This document shows, piece by piece, positions 61,697 through 64,000 of a stretch of 64,000 nt of DNA (positions within the stretch are counted from its first letter, which is position 1; each line of letters starts with the position of its first letter). The notes beneath the pieces are model-generated. The model was not told where the DNA came from, did no database searches, and saw nothing but the letters and a program-made list of their open reading frames with translations. The stretch spans positions 1-64,000 of the forward strand of contig CAJUDZ010000010.1 in NCBI GenBank assembly GCA_910584965.1. Reading direction: 5' to 3'. Source of the DNA: an uncultured Lachnospiraceae bacterium (GTDB lineage Bacteria > Bacillota > Clostridia > Lachnospirales > Lachnospiraceae). Both the position numbers and the translations under genes were made by a program.

Positions 61697-61717
61697 CGTG
61701 ACTCCTCTCTTTGTTTT

Positions 61718-62635
61718 TCATTTTTCGGATTTTTCCGCATCAGTTGTCTCGAAATAATTTCCCGACGGAAAAAGGTGCAGATACAAGTCTTCCAGCCGCG
61801 GTTCTTTGAGCACAGCGCCCGGCATATCCTCCTGTTTCCCGATATACCGCAGCGATACGCCTCCGTCCGCTTCGTTGCGCAGATTGACGATCCGGACCTT
61901 CTTTTCCCATTTATGAAGCTCCTGCGGTGCAGCATATCCTTCAAACACTTTTCCCTGCATCTGCCTGACAAGCTCCTGTGTGGTTCCCGTCTGCAATATT
62001 TTCCCGTCTTTCATAATGGCGTTCTGCGTCGCAATATATTCCACATCCGACACGATATGCGTGGAAATCAGCACGATGCGGTCTTGGGCAAACTCCGACA
62101 AAAGATTGCGGAACCGCACGCGCTCGCCGGGGTCAAGGCCGCTCGTCGGTTCGTCCAGCACCAGAAATTCCGGGTCGTTTAACAGCGCCTGCGCGATGCC
62201 CACCCGCCGTTTCATGCCGCCGGACAGCTTGATAATCCTTTTTTTCCGCACTTCTTCCAAAGAAAGTCTTACCAGCAATTCGTCGATTTTGCTTCTGGCC
62301 TGTCCGGCGCTCATGCCCTTCATCGCGGAAAGATATTCCAGATATTGCTGCACCGTAAATTCCGGATAAAAGCCAAATTCCTGCGGCAGATACCCGATTA
62401 TGCTGCGGTAAGCGTCTCCCAGCTGTCCGATTTCCACCCCGTCATAACTGATACGTCCTCCGGTAGGTTTCATAATGCCGCAGATCATCCGCATCAGTGT
62501 GGTCTTTCCCGCACCGTTCGCCCCTAACAGCCCCCAGACGCCGGAAGTAAAGCGCAGGCTCACGTCTTCCACCGCTCTTTTGACCGTATGTCTGTCCTGA
62601 TAACTTTTTGAAACATGTTCTAATACAATTTCCAT
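61718..62635 (-). CDS. ABC transporter ATP-binding protein
   Basis: A 305-residue ATPase of the BcrA/CcmA drug-export group: Walker A GANGAGKTT, Q-loop YLPQEFGFYPEF, signature LSGGMKRR, Walker B FLVLDEPTSGLD, switch His in LISTHIVSD, and a C-terminal extension of about 80 residues. The start MEIVLEHV has GAGGAGG 9 bases upstream and overlaps the end of the preceding gene by 16 bases. It pairs with the permease gene 21 bases downstream. Confidence 0.92.
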   Translation of the reverse strand: MEIVLEHVSKSYQDRHTVKRAVEDVSLRFTSGVWGLLGANGAGKTTLMRMICGIMKPTGGRISYDGVEIGQLGDAYRSIIGYLPQEFGFYPEFTVQQYLEYLSAMKGMSAGQARSKIDELLVRLSLEEVRKKRIIKLSGGMKRRVGIAQALLNDPEFLVLDEPTSGLDPGERVRFRNLLSEFAQDRIVLISTHIVSDVEYIATQNAIMKDGKILQTGTTQELVRQMQGKVFEGYAAPQELHKWEKKVRIVNLRNEADGGVSLRYIGKQEDMPGAVLKEPRLEDLYLHLFPSGNYFETTDAEKSEK

Positions 62636-63402
62636 AATAAAAATCCTCCTCTTTCCGGTAAACATAATTTCCGGCACATCTTCCCGATCATGCCGGCACA
62701 CAGCAGCGCGTAAAAAATGCCGAACCACAGGATGCCGTCCCGCAGGAAAAAACGCATAACCACGATCATCTCATAGGCGGCCGGCGCTGCCAGCAGGCAG
62801 ACGGCCAGCGGAAAACAAGCGGATGTTCCGGCTCCCCTGCGCATCCAGAGCATCAGTCCCGTAACCGCCGCCGTCAGGAAAGGAATGATGCCGAACAAAA
62901 AGACTACCCGCACGCCGCACCCGTACCGCACCGTAAGATACGCGAGCGCCGTCAGCATCCCCGCATCCCCGATGCCGATAAAAAGGAGCTGCGCCGCCAG
63001 TCCGCCCCTGACAGAAAAGCGGGTGGAGCATTCCAGCTCATACATTCCGAAGCGCAGAGATCTTTGCAGAATCGGAACCGCACAGACCGCAGTCACGCCG
63101 CCGCTTCCGCACAAAAATCTGGCGGCGGCCCATTCGTTCCCCTGCACCGTAAGTCCGCTGTACAGACTAAAAAACACGCAGCACAAAAATGCCAGCACCA
63201 TTCCCTGCAAAAACCATATCTTCCAGGCAAGAAACCTGATCTGCGCTGCCATCAGTCCCCAAAAGGACAGGGGATAGCGGCGGCTCTCCGTTTTCAGTTC
63301 ATTCCGCAAAAGCAGCCGCGTCTCTTTAAGATGCTTTCCGTAAGAAAAATCACGTTCCACCGCAAACAGATTTTTCCACCGCTCTTTTTCTTTTCTTTGC
63401 AT
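62620..63402 (-). CDS. Hypothetical multi-span membrane protein in ECF-ABC operon
   Basis: A 260-residue protein. After a cytoplasmic start of about 55 residues (KHLKETRLLLRNELKTESRR) come about six spans (WFLQGMVLAFLCCVFFSLYSG, LAAQLLFIGIGDAGMLTALAYL, VVFLFGIIPFLTAAVTGLML and others). No family is recognised. It overlaps the ATPase gene and follows the sigma factor by 31 bases. It might be a second permease subunit or the membrane regulator of the sigma factor, as no zinc-finger anti-sigma gene is present. Confidence 0.7.
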   Translation of the reverse strand: MQRKEKERWKNLFAVERDFSYGKHLKETRLLLRNELKTESRRYPLSFWGLMAAQIRFLAWKIWFLQGMVLAFLCCVFFSLYSGLTVQGNEWAAARFLCGSGGVTAVCAVPILQRSLRFGMYELECSTRFSVRGGLAAQLLFIGIGDAGMLTALAYLTVRYGCGVRVVFLFGIIPFLTAAVTGLMLWMRRGAGTSACFPLAVCLLAAPAAYEMIVVMRFFLRDGILWFGIFYALLCAGMIGKMCRKLCLPERGGFLLWKLY

Positions 63403-63433
63403 AATATCTCCTCTCTTTTATCGCAATTCCCTA

Positions 63434-63952
63434 TTACCGCATTGCCTCCCGCAGCACCTTCACCGCCCTGCGCAGTCTGGTCTGCACAGTGCGCAGCGGA
63501 AGTCCTGTAACGGCGGAAATCTCACGCAGCGTAAGCTCCTGACCGTACCGAAGGAGAATCAGTTCCCGGCCGTCATTGTCCAGATGAGTCAATGCGCCGG
63601 CGAGCAGCTGCCTGTCCTCTGCCGTCCGATATCCGTCTTCCGGCACGCTGATCGTTTCGCACATGATTTCCGACAAATTCTCCGTTTGAGGTTGTCTTCT
63701 TTTTAAATCAATACAGGTATTTGCCGCGATTCTGTACAAAAAGGCGCGGAATGCCCCTCGCTTCTCATACCTGTCCAGAAAACGCACCAGCTTCAGAAAC
63801 GTTTCCTGCGCGGCATCCATTGCGCTTTCCCGGTCAGGCATATGCCACAGACAATAACGCAGAATGGCGGGATAATAAATTTCCACCAGCTCGTCGAGGC
63901 ATTCCCGTCTTCCGTTTTTTATCTGCTCGATCAGTTCATCTTCACGCGCCAC
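63434..63952 (-). CDS. ECF-type RNA polymerase sigma factor
   Basis: A 172-residue sigma-70-family factor with only regions 2 and 4. Region 2 shows LRYCLWHMPDRESAMDAAQETFLKL and FRAFLYRIAANTCIDLKRR; region 4 shows ILLRYGQELTLREISAVTGLPLRTVQTRLRRAV (read here as LTLREISAVTGLPLRTV). It starts at GTG, with GGAAGG 8 bases upstream. It heads an operon with a membrane protein and an ABC exporter, and so probably senses envelope stress or an antimicrobial and drives this operon. Its own promoter would lie in the last 50 bases or beyond the window. Confidence 0.9.
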   Translation of the reverse strand: MAREDELIEQIKNGRRECLDELVEIYYPAILRYCLWHMPDRESAMDAAQETFLKLVRFLDRYEKRGAFRAFLYRIAANTCIDLKRRQPQTENLSEIMCETISVPEDGYRTAEDRQLLAGALTHLDNDGRELILLRYGQELTLREISAVTGLPLRTVQTRLRRAVKVLREAMR

Positions 63953-64000
63953 AGCAACAACCTTCCATTTCCGCTCCCGATGGGAACATCTCCTTCTATC

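Overview
The window is chromosomal DNA of a butyrate-forming, plant-glycan-using member of the Clostridia, most likely a Lachnospiraceae gut bacterium. The evidence is the linked thl-crt-hbd-bcd-etfB-etfA cluster for acetyl-CoA to butyryl-CoA, a Gram-positive-style polysaccharide locus with AraC regulators and a GPH-type sugar symporter, GHKL/LytTR signalling genes, and strong AGGAGG ribosome sites. No tRNA, rRNA, integrase or complete insertion sequence was found.

Layout. 1-8411 (minus strand): complete type I-B (Tneap/Cst type) CRISPR-Cas operon, cas6-cas8b1-cas7-cas5-cas3-cas4-cas1-cas2. No CRISPR array lies inside the window; it may lie just beyond position 1. 8412-26814: carbohydrate-use region with GH78, a sugar-phosphate isomerase/epimerase-like protein, GH2, AraC, MFS/GPH symporter, GH1, GH43, an FMN-binding lipoprotein with a chemoreceptor, a DUF5605 (apiosidase-like) enzyme, GH31 and a second AraC. 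27800-36500: FlxA-like protein, GHKL kinase and LytTR regulator separated by an expanded repeat block, ferritin-like protein, lipoprotein, small His/Cys-rich secreted protein, several small unknowns and a third AraC. 36563-42872: membrane protein, LacZ-type beta-galactosidase, a 72-residue unknown, MtnA and YbaK; a 202-bp inverted-repeat element sits between lacZ and the membrane protein. 42978-46771: two ABC-2 permease-like proteins and a membrane-anchored protein with no ATPase. 46931-52310: MATE exporter with MalY/PatB aminotransferase, then a TetR regulator with two membrane proteins, then a solitary ABC ATPase. 52423-53388: Rpn-family nuclease. 53838-60277: butyryl-CoA operon. 60452-63952: ECF sigma factor, membrane protein, ABC ATPase and ABC permease.

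How the parts work together. The glycan region is built to take in short plant oligosaccharides through the GPH symporter and to split rhamnosyl, galactosyl, glucosyl, xylosyl/arabinosyl and possibly apiosyl linkages inside the cell. The sugars feed glycolysis and the acetyl-CoA goes to butyryl-CoA through the 53838-60277 operon, with Bcd/EtfAB as the probable electron-bifurcating step.

The noncoding DNA is unusually rich in structure. It holds a MITE-like element with 12-bp flanking direct repeats; four separate tandem or dispersed repeat families of small hairpins; helically phased direct repeats upstream of an AraC gene and of the LytTR gene; and a consensus promoter flanked by two matching palindromes upstream of tetR. 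All names are read from sequence motifs by eye; no database search was run.
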